Part shown: in pieces, positions 40,861-51,295 of the stretch
Numbering within the stretch: position 1 is the stretch's first letter
How the letters are laid out: each line of letters starts with the position of its first letter
Origin: Argopecten irradians
Taxonomy: Eukaryota; Mollusca; Bivalvia; Pectinida; Pectinidae
Assembly: GCF_041381155.1 (NCBI RefSeq)
Contig: NC_091135.1
Coordinates: 4,543,620 to 4,607,619, forward strand
DNA length: 64,000 nt
Direction: 5' to 3'
Translations under genes and position numbers: made by a program
The notes under the pieces: generated by a model
Databases searched by the model: none
What the model was told of the DNA's origin: nothing
The model's input: only the letters and a program-made list of their open reading frames with translations

Positions 40861-41232
40861 TTAACTTTTCCAAATTAGAAACGTTTTTCAATGTACGTAA
40901 CACTGGAACGTCGACCATGTTCTTTGTACAAATTATACAAAACGTAACAATGGATTTATCATATATGTCGGTGGCTTGTTTTTGCCATATGTTATTTATC
41001 TCGGCACGTTAAATAACATAGCGCAACCTACATGAATTTTGTAAATAACACAAAGACAGACTTATACATGCGACCTCAATAGGTATGAAAAAGAACAGAA
41101 AGGAAAGTTACCAATTTCGTGTCTTAAAAACAAAACGTAAAAACAAAAGGAGATAAAAACAACAGAACAAAAGAAAATACAGAAATAAACTTCAAACATT
41201 TTTAACCATTACTAATGAAAGAATCATAGTTT

Positions 41233-43802
41233 TTATAATGGTACATTTGCACCTGTCAATGAAAGTTTGAAGTTTGCTTTTGTTAACTTAGCCCTAGCTG
41301 TCTCTCTTTCCATGATTAGAATTTCCATTTTGATTTCATGTTCTTTCTTCAAATATTCCATTTTCTTATCGTGTTCAATCCGAGCGTACTCCAACACCAT
41401 GTTGTTTACATCTGACCTTGAAACGTTCGCATTGTCTTCGTAATTTTGTTGAACATCCGGTTTTGTTTTCCGGAAAGTTCCCCATCTTTCTGATGAATGT
41501 TCCGGGTCATACAATGATTTACTAGCTTCCGGTGTTGAGTGACTTGTATTTGACGTCATATCCGTAGAAAACCTGAACTGTTGGACATCGTCTGTAGGAA
41601 TATGACTTAAATCGGATGCGTGTGAGTGTCTATGTTCTGAAGAAGGTTCACTATTACACTGCTGGTCATTTTGCACCTCTTGAATGCTGCAATAAAAATA
41701 CCTCCATGGCTATACAAGACATTAAGATCTTTATTCAATTACACATGAAACGTTTTTCTAAGAATACTACGAGCGCTAATGACCACAATGTACCATGCAC
41801 GCATGCCTGTTATATTCCGATGGAAAATAACTCTATATCCGAAGTTATCAATTTCTTTTTCAAGAATTTTGTCAGATTCAAGTGTCTGAACAAGTTTCTT
41901 TGGTATTTGATTCCAAAATAAAATATTGGTCACAAATATTTATACAGAATACTCCCAAAATGCGCCGCACTCCTTTCAACGAAACTGACCCTCAAGGCAT
42001 AAATTCTTCGTGTTGAAGGACAAAAGAAAGGTCATTTATTAAGTTCAATTTTCAAGAAGTATTACGGAAATCATATTTCTACATCATATTATATAGAAAT
42101 ATGAATTTCGTTATTTTGCTTGTTACGAGAATTATCAGCCCATAAAGAGAATTATCAGCCCATAAAGGAAAAAATAGCGTCGCCGTTTCTAACGTCACTT
42201 TTGATTTGCTGAGATAACGGCGTAATGATTTCATAGACAAAGGAGTAGCAAATTTTGAGAATTGAAGAGATAATATTTAGTAAATTGAATTTTAAGGATT
42301 GATTTGAATATATTTTTATGTTATGGAGATATATCACAAAACTCTGAGTGCACTCTCATCATGAATCGGAAAGCGGTTTATTTAGATTTCCGTGTTAATT
42401 CTCGATAACATAAAAAAAATCTATTCAAATAAATCCATAATTAACCGTTATGAAATTTACCTGTTAAAATCAACCACAGTTGTTATGAGTTGTGGAGAGG
42501 TGATGGGAATCTCTGTATTATCGATGTTGTCATGGTAACTCTGAATTTCATCTTCATCGTCAATTTCAATTTTGATTACCGTCTGCTCATCATCTGGAAC
42601 CGGTAGTCCTGCATTCGATTTTTGTTCTTCTATTCTATGCTCTGACAACCGTGAAAAATCGTCTATGATTGCATTTGTTTCCCGATCCGATAAACTATTG
42701 AAATGTACAGGATTACTATTGTTAGAACTAGCGACATCATTTAATATCTTCTTCACTTGTGCAATTATATCCGGTGTTTCCCCGTAATATTTTGCTGGTT
42801 CCTGTGGATTGGTACTTCCGCTTCCGGTTGAAGAGTCCAACCTCTCTTGTTCTCTGTCTCTCTGTTCAGCACGGGTTGCTAGTTTCATTCGTTTCCATTG
42901 TTCTTTAATTCGAACAAGCGTCCGTTTTCGTCCAAATCTTGCAGAGAATTGATCGTAAATAACTTTCCAACACGCGGCCTTCATTCTCAAAGTGTAACTG
43001 TCAGACTTTTTCTCCTCGATGATGCGAGCTCTTTTGGAACACAGATTAACAAGGAACAACTGAAATTTAAAATATCGTAATTAAATCATAATTACGTGAT
43101 AAGAAAACATTATGTGATAAGAAAACATTATCATAAATATCTACAAAGTACCACATATTTTTCCACCATTCATACCAATAAAGTATAATAAAAGTCCCCC
43201 CCCCTCAAACTGACTCTGATCATTTTATAATTGATATAAAAAGCATCTATAAAACATATCTACAAATTATAACCTACGAAATACGGTCAAATACCGTTAC
43301 ATTTTGTATCACGAACTCGACGGACTAAAACAATCAAAATACTACGAACAGTAAACCACCTTATTATTTTCCCGTAATATACATTACTTCGCATCATCGA
43401 TATATTTAGCATATTCACGTCGAATATATAGACTGATGATCAAGCTTCTTATCGACAACCATGTATTCATTACGTGTTTTACAATTATCTGCTGAACATT
43501 TGAATTCGTGATCCAGTTTTCATAATTACGCGAAAATTTGTAACTTGCGAAAAAGAAAGTAGTGTGCAGTTAAATTTCGTATGGCTTGGTCAAGTGCAAT
43601 CAACCATGGGACTCCCCGACGAAAAAAATAATTTTGTCTCAGAGCTAAAGAGTTCTTTAATGACCTTCTCATCGTGTGTCCAGTTTATGCCTCGAGACTT
43701 CCGCATCTGGTACATCAGTCCCGAGTGTTGCATGTTACTCGGGTTCACTCTGGCGTTTGAAACTTGCCCGTAGCTCCTGATCTGTCCTGAGTTAGAATAC
43801 AT
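41233..43802 (-). CDS. Myb/SANT-like DNA-binding protein (MSANTD3-type), 3 exons
   Basis: Predicted nuclear DNA-binding protein; targets unknown. Three exons join in frame: exon 1 43802-43665 (ATG, 46 codons, ends DEK before GT, phase 0); exon 2 43059-42461 (acceptor ..aaatttcag, ends phase 2 before GTAAAT); exon 3 41686-41233 (acceptor ..tttattgcag, stop TAA). Product about 396 aa. The Myb/SANT-like domain (about residues 39-115) crosses the first junction: NWTHDEK followed by LFLVNLC, then the family hallmark EEKKSD, CWKVIYDQF and IKEQWKRMK. The middle is acidic and Ser/Asn-rich (KIEIDDEDEI). The C-terminal 45 residues are a charged coiled coil (EHEIKMEILIMERE) like the tail of vertebrate MSANTD3. 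The exon 1 donor (GTCATT) is weak. Intron 2 holds a family B repeat and the promoter side has a CRE-like array. A transposon-derived origin (Harbinger elements also carry Myb-like proteins) is possible. Family call is firm; start codon less so. Confidence 0.82.
42112..42445 (+). repeat. Dispersed foldback repeat family B, copy 2 (inside Myb/SANT intron 2)
   Basis: Same order as copy 1: TTTTGCTTGTTACGAG, cagcccataaaggaaaaaat, gcgtcgccg, GGCGTAATGATTTCA, then a more degraded foldback. A 22 bp segment (gagaattatcagcccataaa) is tandemly doubled near the start. It lies entirely within the intron 42460-41687. Confidence 0.75.
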
Positions 43803-43885
43803 CGTAAAAGGCTATCGTTTCTTCTCAAAGTTTTATAGCCGATTTCTACACAATTAGCCTGTTTACATATGGGCTTCGTTTTTTG

Positions 43886-44160
43886 TGACGTTATAAAGCT
43901 GTCCTGTTTTACTATACACGTAGAGGCCTTCATGCAACAGTAACGTAATGGTATTTCACTTTTGACAAAATCACTGTTCTCCACAAGTTCCCATACTTTA
44001 CTGACGAAATCATACATTGATGACGTAATCACTGTTTACGAAGAGGCCTCCATACTTTGATGACGTCATCGATGTTCACTATCGCTGTTCCTTCAGAGGC
44101 CTCCATACATATGTGACGTAATCATTGTACACCCAGAGGCCTCCATACATTGTTGACTTG
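43886..44160 (-). promoter_or_regulatory. Tandem CRE-like array upstream of the Myb/SANT gene
   Basis: Degenerate repeat of AGAGGCCTCCATAC followed exactly 19 nt later (start to start) by a TGACGT-type site. Unit starts are 43922, 43983, 44042, 44095 and 44135; the paired sites are 43941 (TAACGTAA), 44002 (TGACGAAA), 44061 (TGACGTCA, full CRE palindrome), 44114 (TGACGTAA) and 44154 (TGACTTGG). Extra sites lie at 43886 (TGACGTTA) and 44021 (TGACGTAA). The array begins about 85 bp 5' of the ATG of the minus-strand Myb/SANT gene, consistent with a CREB/ATF-responsive promoter. The repeat is seen directly; its function is inferred. Confidence 0.5.
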
Positions 44161-44499
44161 GCATAATCGCGTTTGTTCACCTTGATAAAACTCCACATCA
44201 GATGTTGACTTCCTTATATCATTTGCTTGTACTGTTTAACTTGACAGTGAAACTACATGTATTCCATCACAAAACTGATTATACCATTAGGTACGAGTTT
44301 CCTGGAATTCCTGATAAGATTTCCGTGGTTTTAGAGTCTAAACCAGGTGTCGGAGATGCCTATACGAGTGTGGTGAAATCATACACTGTACGCCCTACAC
44401 ATTGTACACACATCACGCTAAACCAGAACGCAGGTTTATGGTGTAGTTGTTGGTCTAAAAATAGCTCCCTACACACAACCGAGCTTAGCTAAACCGACA

Positions 44500-46430
44500 A
44501 CGGCATACGAAGTACAGTGTATTACACACATACAGTGAGGCCACGAGAGAGGCTCTCCGAAAGGGAGTTTTAACAATCGCAAAAAACACTTAATGATATC
44601 GAGACATCATGGTATACATAGATGTACAGTACATTTAGATTGTGTCACATTTTTTTTTGATAGTACAAAATTTGTTTTAAAAATCTGGTATTACTTTTAT
44701 TGATTGTTTCATATCATTAATATAATTACTATACGCGTATTTTTACATGAAGAAATGAAAAAAGTAAGAGATAGAAAAAAAAAAAGGAAAATTTCTTTCT
44801 AGAAAATAAAAGAAGAATTTGTTTTCAGTCTCGTGCAACGTTAATTCATTTTACTCTTTTTTCTTCTCCAACAATGTGTACCTTAGTCCGCTAAACTGCC
44901 TATATAGTTATTAGGCTTTAAAAAACAATTAAAAGGTAGGTTTAGCGGACTAATCGTATAAGCGGAGGCCGTTCTTAAAATAACCAACCAAACATTACTA
45001 GGGAATTCTTGTGTTAACGGTACAAAACAGTTTGACATTGTACTATGATGGGACACAGGTTATAACGGATCAATTTGACACGAATTTAAACCGGTACTTA
45101 AAAACTTCAAACTTTATTTAAGAGGTCAGAGCACGAGACAATCTCTGACTTTCGATCCACAATTTACGGTGACTGAGGTTACATCTTCATCAAGTAATTT
45201 TGATGTTGACATCACAGTAAAATATTTAAAAAAAGCTCTGAGTTTACGCTGTAGTACGACATAATATTATTTATACTGAAAAATCGTGGTTCTGCTCAAC
45301 ACGTCGGAACAATTTTCTGCATGTCACTTTAAAGATGTAAAATTCTGAACTGCATTTACTATTTTTTTGGCAAGACCATGTGCTATAAAACTCGTAGCTA
45401 CAGTGTAATACCATAAATATCCAAACCTATAACATTCTACCTATAAATATATGACATATTTGCATGAATGCTCAAACCCATTCAAACGTGTTCCATAAAT
45501 GTGATTGTACTCCATCAAAAGGACATCTTCATGATCTAGATACTAATCCTCTGGTTGGCGTGTTTTTAATTTTGAAGATATACAAATTTACTAATCGCCT
45601 TTATCATTATTTATAACGTTGGGTGAGGGGAGAAAGTTAATCGATACTACTTGTTAGTTTAAATATTGCATATTATTGTCTAAAAAGTAGATCCGTTTCT
45701 CGACTTCATGGACAATTCTGGTATATTTCTCAATCGCGACATTTCGGAGAAATTTCCGGCAATGTTCGGAAATAATAAGACACTTCCGAAGATTTTGAGA
45801 AATTTCTTCGATCCGATTGGTGCGTTAAACTCGTTCGAAGGGAGGTAACTATGCTTTACTTACGACGTTTATGATGTATACTATCAATATTATTATAATC
45901 CTCTAGACAATTCTCTATTCGTTGCTGAACAATTGACACCAACTAACTTTAAAGTCCAGATAGGGATATAATTGTTATGGTCGTCAATGACCAATTAATC
46001 TCAAACTGTTTCTTTTCTCTATGGATTATATACTACACATGTTAATCACTTTACATACGGGGAAAAAGGTGACGGATTAAAGCTAATCCCGAAACCTCAA
46101 TTATAGATCACTTATAACTCAGCTTGAATTTATTTTGTAAAAGGATATAAGAAAATACTTCAACGATTTTAGAAGGAAATAAAACAAACATTTTCAAATT
46201 TTATATAAGTTAACCTCTCTAATTTTAAAATCTAAGCCATGCTAAACCGACTCGAGTAACACTGATATGATACTATACTGTAGTCCCGAAAAGTTGACAA
46301 GACTTTCGGTTAGATTTGTGTTCTGTTTCTTAAAATGTGTATTAGAAATTTCCCAAACAATATGTACTCTAGGCGAGGATATTATGGTACAGATTTTTTG
46401 TGACGTATGTTTGGTCAGACGCTTACAACG
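44500..46430. other. Intergenic region upstream of the secreted peptide gene
   Basis: Contains the 44.9 kb inverted repeat and a TGACGTA site at about 46401 just 5' of the signal-peptide exon. No TATA box in the usual place and no other gene seen. Confidence 0.4.
44883..44953. repeat. Inverted repeat, 14 bp perfect arms
   Basis: TTAGTCCGCTAAAC (44883-44896) and GTTTAGCGGACTAA (44940-44953) flank 43 bp. The size and TTA-like ends suggest a tiny foldback or MITE remnant. Confidence 0.65.
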
Positions 46431-46437
46431 CTAAAAA

Positions 46438-48406
46438 ATGGCCGCTGTCCGAGCTCTTCTTCTTTTCACACTAGTTGTGCTGTCTGTTGTGGCCCTATCA
46501 CATCAAAGTAAGTGGTTTGATTATATATTCGTACATCATGTAACGACACATGTCTCGTTAGTTATCATGCTTTAGTTTGAATGAATAAAGTCTATAACTG
46601 TAAGGTACGTACATGTATCATAGTAAACTATCGTATGTTTATTTGTCGTTACCGTTACTTTTTACATTAAAAAAACTATGAATGCTTAACTACAACTGCT
46701 GAAATTTTAACGTAAACACTTGTTTTATATTACACAAAGAACCAATCTACGCCAAACAGCATATTTGGGGATATTTTAATATCGTTTAATGTTTATTAAA
46801 AATAAAACAGGATCAAAAACAGATCCATTGGGAACTCCTGCAGAATTTAGACCACAAGTAGTTTTCTATTCATTCTTAAAGTTCTGCACAACAATCATCT
46901 GTATCGTAAACGTTCGAAACATTTCTTAACGTCACAGAAGATTATAAGTAGTAAATTCTCTTCAATGGTTCAAAGACGGTAGAAATGTAGTAACTATTTT
47001 TTCTAAAGCATTTAACTAGACTGAATTTACCAAGTTGGTTGTTGCTTTGTTGAAGGGATGTTTACCACCAGAACTTGGGGAATAGCCCTTCTGTCTTTGC
47101 ATATTACAAGAGTTACCTTCCTTGCGAGTAGGTACAGTATTCATTGTGATGTCATTGTTTTGTGAGCGTACGTCGTTTTAGCTGAAAAGAGTATGATGTT
47201 ACGTATACGTCCGTAAACAAATGTGGTCACAATCTCACAATCATTACTTACTCGCATGGCAGATACTCCTGTAATATGCAAATACAGAATAACTATGATT
47301 TAAAGAGATTTAAACACTTACCTTTCTTGTTTTGACATTTTATTGTAAAACTATGATTTCGTTTTAATTTTAAATTATGGGAATTTTTTATTTTGTCTGT
47401 TGCAGTCGAAAACTTCGAGCAGACAGAGGACGAAGAAGTGCCAGTATTTGAAGAATGTTTGGATAGAGGGGTATTCAGTGTTCCATGTACAGAAATCCAA
47501 TTATTCTACCAGAATAGCGGCCGTGGCTCCATGTGTAGTAACCCATACATCAAGTCTTTCTGTTGTGTGTCATGCCAATAGACTGCGGAACTTAATCTGT
47601 TTATTAAATAATAAAACAGGATCAAAAACAGATCCCTTGGGAACTGGTTTAGAAAAATTCCTGATGAATTCAGATTTTAAGAAGATTTCTATCCAATCTC
47701 AAAGTTCTGCACAACAATAATCTATGTCGCAACCGTTCGAATTATTTCTAGATGTCACAGAAGATTATAAGTCATAAATTAACTTCAATGGTTCAAAGAC
47801 GGTAGAAGTGTTATACCTGTTTTTTTTAAAGCATTTAACTAGAATGAATTTACCAACTTGGTTGTTGCTTTGTTGACGGGATCTTCACCATGAGAACTTA
47901 GACTACTTGGGAATGACCATTCTGTCTTTGCATATAACAGAGTTATCTCCCATGCCGATATGTATCCATTGTGATGTCATTGTTTTGTGAGCGTACGTCG
48001 CTTCATCTGAAAAAAGTATGAAGTTACGTATACGTCCGTAAACAAATGTGGTCACAATCTCACAATCATTACTTACTCGCATGGCAGATACTCCTGTAAT
48101 ATGCAAATACAGAATAACTATGATTTAAAGAGATTTAAACACTTACCTTTCTTGTTTTGACATTTTATTGTAAAACTATGATTTCGTTTTAATTTTAAAT
48201 TATGGGAATTTTTTATTTTGTCTGTTGCAGTCGAAAACTTCGAGCAGACAGAGGACGAAGAAGTGCCAGTATTTGAAGAATGTTTGGATAGAGGGGTATT
48301 CAGTGTTCCATGTACAGAAATCCAATTATTCTACCAGAATAGCGGCCGTGGCTCCATGTGTAGTAACCCATACATCAAGTCTTTCTGTTGTGTGTCATGC
48401 CAATAG
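46438..48406 (+). CDS. Small secreted six-cysteine peptide with duplicated terminal exon
   Basis: Predicted secreted peptide, 81 aa, function unknown. Exon 1 is 46438-46507: ATG in good context (aaaaATGG), a hydrophobic signal peptide (MAAVRALLLFTLVV..VALS), ending phase 1 before a perfect GTAAGT donor. Exon 2a is 47406-47581, after acceptor tctgttgcag; exon 2b is 48231-48406, after the same acceptor. Both start in phase 1, encode the same 58 residues and end with TAG, so either terminal exon gives the same protein. The mature region begins acidic (EQTEDEEVPVFEE) and then has C-x9-C-x15-C-x8-CC-x2-C. The tail spacing recalls ShKT/ShK-type domains, but the adjacent CC is atypical, so no family is assigned. 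AATAAA follows at 47610 (after 2a) and at 48890 (after 2b), suggesting alternative 3' ends. A defence or secretory role is only a guess from size and cysteine content. Confidence 0.72.
46791..47598 (+). repeat. Tandem duplication, unit 1 (808 bp, holds terminal exon 2a)
   Basis: Begins at GTTTATTA before aataaaacagg and ends at CGGAACTTAATCT just after the TAG of exon 2a. It contains the intron 3' part and exon 2a of the secreted peptide gene. The 5' half differs from unit 2 by many substitutions and small indels, whereas the last ~400 bp (from about 47199) looks identical. Confidence 0.9.
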
Positions 48407-48423
48407 ACTGCGGAACTTAATCT
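47599..48423 (+). repeat. Tandem duplication, unit 2 (825 bp, holds terminal exon 2b)
   Basis: Direct copy of the preceding unit, offset 825 bp at the exon. It starts at GTTTATTAAATAATAAAACA and stays alignable to CGGAACTTAATCT at 48423, after which unique 3' UTR-like sequence follows. It carries no copy of the signal-peptide exon, so exon 2b can only be used by splicing from exon 1 at 46438. Confidence 0.9.
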
Positions 48424-48900
48424 CCGAACTTCCAACAACTTTGCAACTGCCTCCGATAAATACTTCTTGAAACTTCTTGGCGCACCTGAATGTATCTTTT
48501 TCCTACATTCAGCAGTCTATACTCTATACACCTGGTTTAGAAAAATGTTCCACCGCCGACAGCGTATACAAGCATGGGAGCGTTGAGACCTTGTTTACCG
48601 CTGCAACAACTCTGATGTGATCGAGAGAACATTACATTACGTATGTCATTTATGGTCTCCATGCACATCTCTGCCGAAAATCCGTCTTATTGAATCAAGA
48701 TGACAATCCGTGAATGAAGTGTATGACTTAAATAACACATGTTCGCCATATTTATTTTAAAGGTGGTAAATGTTGCTGCTTAATACTCCATAACAAGTGT
48801 ATTTGGGATAAGCGTTTGTCTGTTGTTTGAACGTGTAAAACATTTATGTGATACATGTTCAGGATAGCAATGTATGGGAATAGGGATCTAATAAACATCT
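48407..48900 (+). other. Probable 3' UTR of the secreted peptide gene (exon 2b isoform)
   Basis: Unique sequence after the exon 2b stop, with a consensus AATAAA at 48890. No open frame of note. An isoform ending after exon 2a could use AATAAA at 47610 instead, only about 30 bp after its stop. Confidence 0.4.
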
Positions 48901-49144
48901 AATCATATTATGAGTATTATTGTTATTTTAAAAACTTATGTTGGAGCCCAATTTTTATCTATATATGGTGTTGAAAAACTGTTGTGTACAACAGTTTCGA
49001 ATCTCATTCTGCTTTTATAGTGCACCAGCAGCGTATTGAAAATCAACTAAGATTACCATCTCTATATATTTTGTATATGGAAATGTCATTTCTATTCTGT
49101 ATACGGAAATTTTATTTTCGTAAAAAAATGTTAATAGTGGTTGG

Positions 49145-49360
49145 TAGGCTGCGGTATATTCGTGCTGTGTCTTCTTGTGATATTATTGTTATTTTATATA
49201 GAGCTATCCCACTGCAGCATGCTGGCAAAGTCGCCAAACAACACATCTTGGCCTGTCACATTATACTGACAAAGTGTAAAACAGTTGTCCAACCCACTTC
49301 TTTCATACCGAGCAGAATCTACCATTTTATAGACTGGTGTAGATTGCTTTTCAAATGTAC
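49145..49360 (-). repeat. Family A repeat fragment
   Basis: Reverse-orientation blocks ggctgcggtatattcgtgct, gtgtcttcttgtgatatt, TTATATAGAGCTATCC and the cagttgtccaaccc segment. The 126-codon plus-strand frame here is a repeat artefact. Confidence 0.55.
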
Positions 49361-49726
49361 GTGATATTTTCATATTAGGTATAAGGAATAGCAATAATAA
49401 CATCCAAATATGAGAAAGACATTTTCATGTACGGATATGAAGTATAGGGATAAGAAAATGTGGTAAAGCCCTTGATAAGACATGGAAAACACTTCATTGT
49501 GTGAATCCTACCTATTTGTGATATTAAAAAATGATTTAAACACAGAAAATGCAACATAAGGTCGTACTATTAACAAATAATTTTCAAAACTCAATTTAGA
49601 AAAAAGAATTTACCGAGGAGCGTGATAATGACGTTCTTTTAAAGCTTAAACAAATATCAGAGTACATAATCTTGCCTAAAACGCAATCCAGATAGATACA
49701 AAAACATGTACAATCATGTTAAAGTT

Positions 49727-49923
49727 GTAAGCCCTATTAACAGCCAAGGACATAACAGAACATGCCAGGTTTTACAGGCGAAGGAAAGCCTCATTACCAG
49801 GAGACACAACATCGACCTACGTATCTGGCAACAGTACCAGGTGAAAAAGCTAGAGGTGGAGCACAGTATGTCGAAACAGTTTCCTCTAATTCGGAGGGGA
49901 TGGCCACTCGGACATCGAGGCCA
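49727..49923 (-). mobile_element. Near-complete tRNA-headed Meta-domain SINE
   Basis: Read on the minus strand, an A-box-like TCCGAGTGGCC starts the tRNA-related head, followed by a CCACCTCTAGC segment, a degraded Meta-domain core and the tail TGGCTGTTAATAGGGC. An 83-codon plus-strand open frame across this copy is a by-product of the repeat. Confidence 0.6.
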
Positions 49924-50514
49924 ATACCTTGCAACTTTTAGCATCTTATGCTTGTAGAATTTAATTTTATACATTTAAATCGCATCTATTGCATTTCCAA
50001 CGCATAATACAAAACAAACTTCCTAAGGGACATTTGACAAATTTAATATGGATGAAATGTTTCAAATAAATTAAATATTATTAAAAAAAGCGAACACAAC
50101 TTTCAGCTCAAGAAAATTACACACACAAATTCATATCTGTCCACAACAAACAGTCATCGTTATTGTAATACCTCGTTCTTAATTTTAGATCACAATGTAA
50201 AGACTTTTAAAAGTTACCTCCCTTTGGGAGTATATTTTCATAAATTTAGTTTTATTATTTAAACAATTATAAAAACTCACAGGGGCAATAAATGACCCCA
50301 AAACCTACGTGTTTCATGATCAAAGCGATATGAACATTGCACTCTTCAATAAAAGCGTGTTAAAGTCGGAATGTCTACAATATACACAATACAATAAATA
50401 CATATACATATACTTTGAAGGTATTGTGATGTCTCACGATCTGGCTTCAACCAGAGAGTGACTGAAACTAATTTATTTATATATATGAATTATAACATTC
50501 ATAACAGTATGATT

Positions 50515-50740
50515 TACTTGAATATTCTTTTTGTGATTTTGGAAATATCACACTCCGATGTTTGTGTTATAACTCCAAAAACATAAATAATCATTCAAGT
50601 TAATTCGTAACATTCAATCTTAATCCCATACAATTTGAAGTTTTTTTCAGGAACTCTTTTTTCTCTGAAATCATTACACCGTTGTATGATGTATCGGCTA
50701 ATCAGAAGCGATGTTACAAATGCTGCAATCATTGTGTAGG
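50515..50740 (-). repeat. Dispersed repeat family B, copy 3 (inverted, diverged)
   Basis: On the minus strand it shows GGTGTAATGATTTCAGAGAA AAAAGAGT, AACTTGAATGATTATTTATG and the ataacacaaacatcggagtg element in the order of copy 1, with more divergence. It lies in the spacer 3' of the Mab-21 exon. Confidence 0.55.
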
Positions 50741-51295
50741 TTATAAAATGATAACATGATTTTAAGACCAATAAAATTCCCACTTTGTAAACGCAATATT
50801 GAATATATAGATCATAAATAAGTTTAAATTCATCTCCCTAACTATGGTTTAGCTCAACTGTGATAAAATATATGATCTCTAAAGCTTAAAATCTTGCATC
50901 ATATCAGTTGTTTTGAGATCTGTACTTTTCTTACCACTGGTGTACTACAAATTATCTACTCCTTTTTATTGAAATAAATAGAAATAATTCCAATTCTGTA
51001 ATATCGCTGGCATGTAATAGCTACTAAACTAATGTATTAACTGACCAGGAAAGCAAATGTAACCATTATTTGTTCATAAGTGAATGACAAAAATGCAATA
51101 ATACCATGTTCATACTTAAACATTACACTTCATTCATTAAATTATCTTTCTGTAGTGTTCGAATAATCCGGATTATCTGCTCATGTCATAATATTTCATT
51201 ATTCGTGAGTATATGTGTTATTAGAAATGACATCATTCTATCAACGAAATACTCCGCAAAATCGTATTTTGAAATGTAACCTACAGTAATTGCCG

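Noticed and set aside
43745..44032. 95-codon minus frame upstream of the Myb/SANT ATG
   Set aside because: Overlaps the real first exon in another frame and the CRE array; probably 5' UTR or promoter.
44202..44492. 96-codon plus frame with a signal-like start
   Set aside because: Its hydrophobic start is suggestive, but it overlaps the region just beyond the CRE array, shows no conserved cysteines or domains and lacks other support.
47400..47720. 106-codon frame overlapping exon 2a, and its counterpart at 48225-48470
   Set aside because: Out-of-frame shadow of the secreted peptide exon; the phase does not match the signal exon.
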